Of a stretch of DNA of 6,593 bases, positions 6,342 to 6,593 are shown in pieces; the first letter of the stretch is position 1; each line of letters opens with the position of its first letter. Location of the stretch: NCBI GenBank assembly GCA_955652795.1, contig CATPBQ010000219.1, positions 1 to 6,593 on the forward strand. Direction: 5' to 3'. Both the position numbers and the translations under genes were made by a program. The notes under the pieces were generated by a model. That model was not told the origin of the DNA. It was given only the letters and a program-made list of their open reading frames with translations, and searched no databases. This DNA comes from an uncultured Steroidobacteraceae bacterium (lineage in GTDB: Bacteria; Pseudomonadota; Gammaproteobacteria; Steroidobacterales; Steroidobacteraceae).

Positions 6342-6593
6342 ATGGTCGGACAACGGACGCTCAAAAACTCGATTCGCGCCACCGGTGTCGGCTTGCACAC
6401 GGGCAAGAAGGTCCTCATGACCTTGCGCCCTGCAGGTCCTGACGAAGGCATCGTGTTCCGGCGCACGGATTTGCCGAACCCGGTAGATATCCGCGCCCGC
6501 GCGGAGAACGTCGGCGACACCATGCTCGGCACGACGCTCGGCACGGGCGAGTCGCGTGTCTCGACCGTCGAGCACCTGCTGTCGGCGTTCGCA
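6342..6593 (+). CDS. lpxC: UDP-3-O-acyl-N-acetylglucosamine deacetylase LpxC (N-terminal part, 3' end outside window)
   Basis: Cytoplasmic zinc-dependent deacetylase that catalyses the committed step of lipid A synthesis, removing acetate from UDP-3-O-acyl-GlcNAc. The visible 84 residues are about a quarter of the family's usual length of roughly 305. QRTLKNSIRATGVGLHTGKK (4-23) is the LpxC N-terminal signature. It is followed by FRRTDLPNPVDI (39-50), DTMLGTTL (59-66) and STVEHLLSAFA (74-84). E77 and H78 match the catalytic Glu78 and zinc-ligand His79 of E. coli. ATG 6342 gives an N-terminus aligned with E. coli LpxC. The SD is weak (AAGCAG at 6331-6336). The gene may be served both by read-through from ftsZ and by its own promoter in the spacer. 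Its presence indicates an outer membrane with lipid A. Confidence 0.97.
   Translation, partial: MVGQRTLKNSIRATGVGLHTGKKVLMTLRPAGPDEGIVFRRTDLPNPVDIRARAENVGDTMLGTTLGTGESRVSTVEHLLSAFA

Noticed and set aside
1..6593. A previously undescribed gene system, mobile element or defence locus
   Set aside because: Every long coding stretch is accounted for by a known dcw gene or lpxC, spacers are short, and no transposase, integrase, array or unfamiliar gene is present.

Overview
The window is the distal part of a division and cell wall (dcw) cluster from a GC-rich Gram-negative bacterium. All genes are on the + strand, in the order murC (3' part) - murB - ddl - ftsQ - ftsA - ftsZ - lpxC (5' part). The ftsQ-ftsA-ftsZ-lpxC order, the ddl position before ftsQ, and the FtsA and FtsZ sequences fit a gammaproteobacterium. 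The short type II murB inside the cluster, absent from the E. coli dcw locus, points away from the enteric group, possibly to a deeper or Xanthomonadales-like lineage. This placement is inference from gene order and protein character; no search was run.

Layout. Bases 2-1030 encode the C-terminal 342 residues of MurC. murB (1030-1920) shares one base with the murC stop. ddl (1924-2910) follows after 3 nt, ftsQ (2916-3701) after 5 nt, and ftsA (3694-4929) overlaps ftsQ by 8 nt. This is a tightly packed block, probably translationally coupled. A 78-nt spacer holding a perfect 18-bp tandem duplication leads to ftsZ (5008-6216), which has the best Shine-Dalgarno sequence in the window. A 125-nt spacer follows. 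It contains a possible -10 box, a strong two-part hairpin and a 14-bp perfect palindrome. lpxC starts at 6342 and runs off the end.

How the genes work together. MurB and MurC are consecutive early steps of peptidoglycan precursor synthesis (UDP-MurNAc formation, then L-Ala addition). Ddl supplies the D-Ala-D-Ala used later by MurF. FtsZ forms the cytokinetic ring, FtsA anchors it to the membrane, and FtsQ links the cytoplasmic ring to the periplasmic septal wall machinery. LpxC commits UDP-acyl-GlcNAc to lipid A. The locus therefore joins wall precursor supply, division and outer membrane synthesis.

I find no hidden accessory system, mobile element, CRISPR array or RNA gene. The coding part is a conventional housekeeping locus. 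The points worth a second look are the two intergenic spacers and the cysteine-rich FtsZ.
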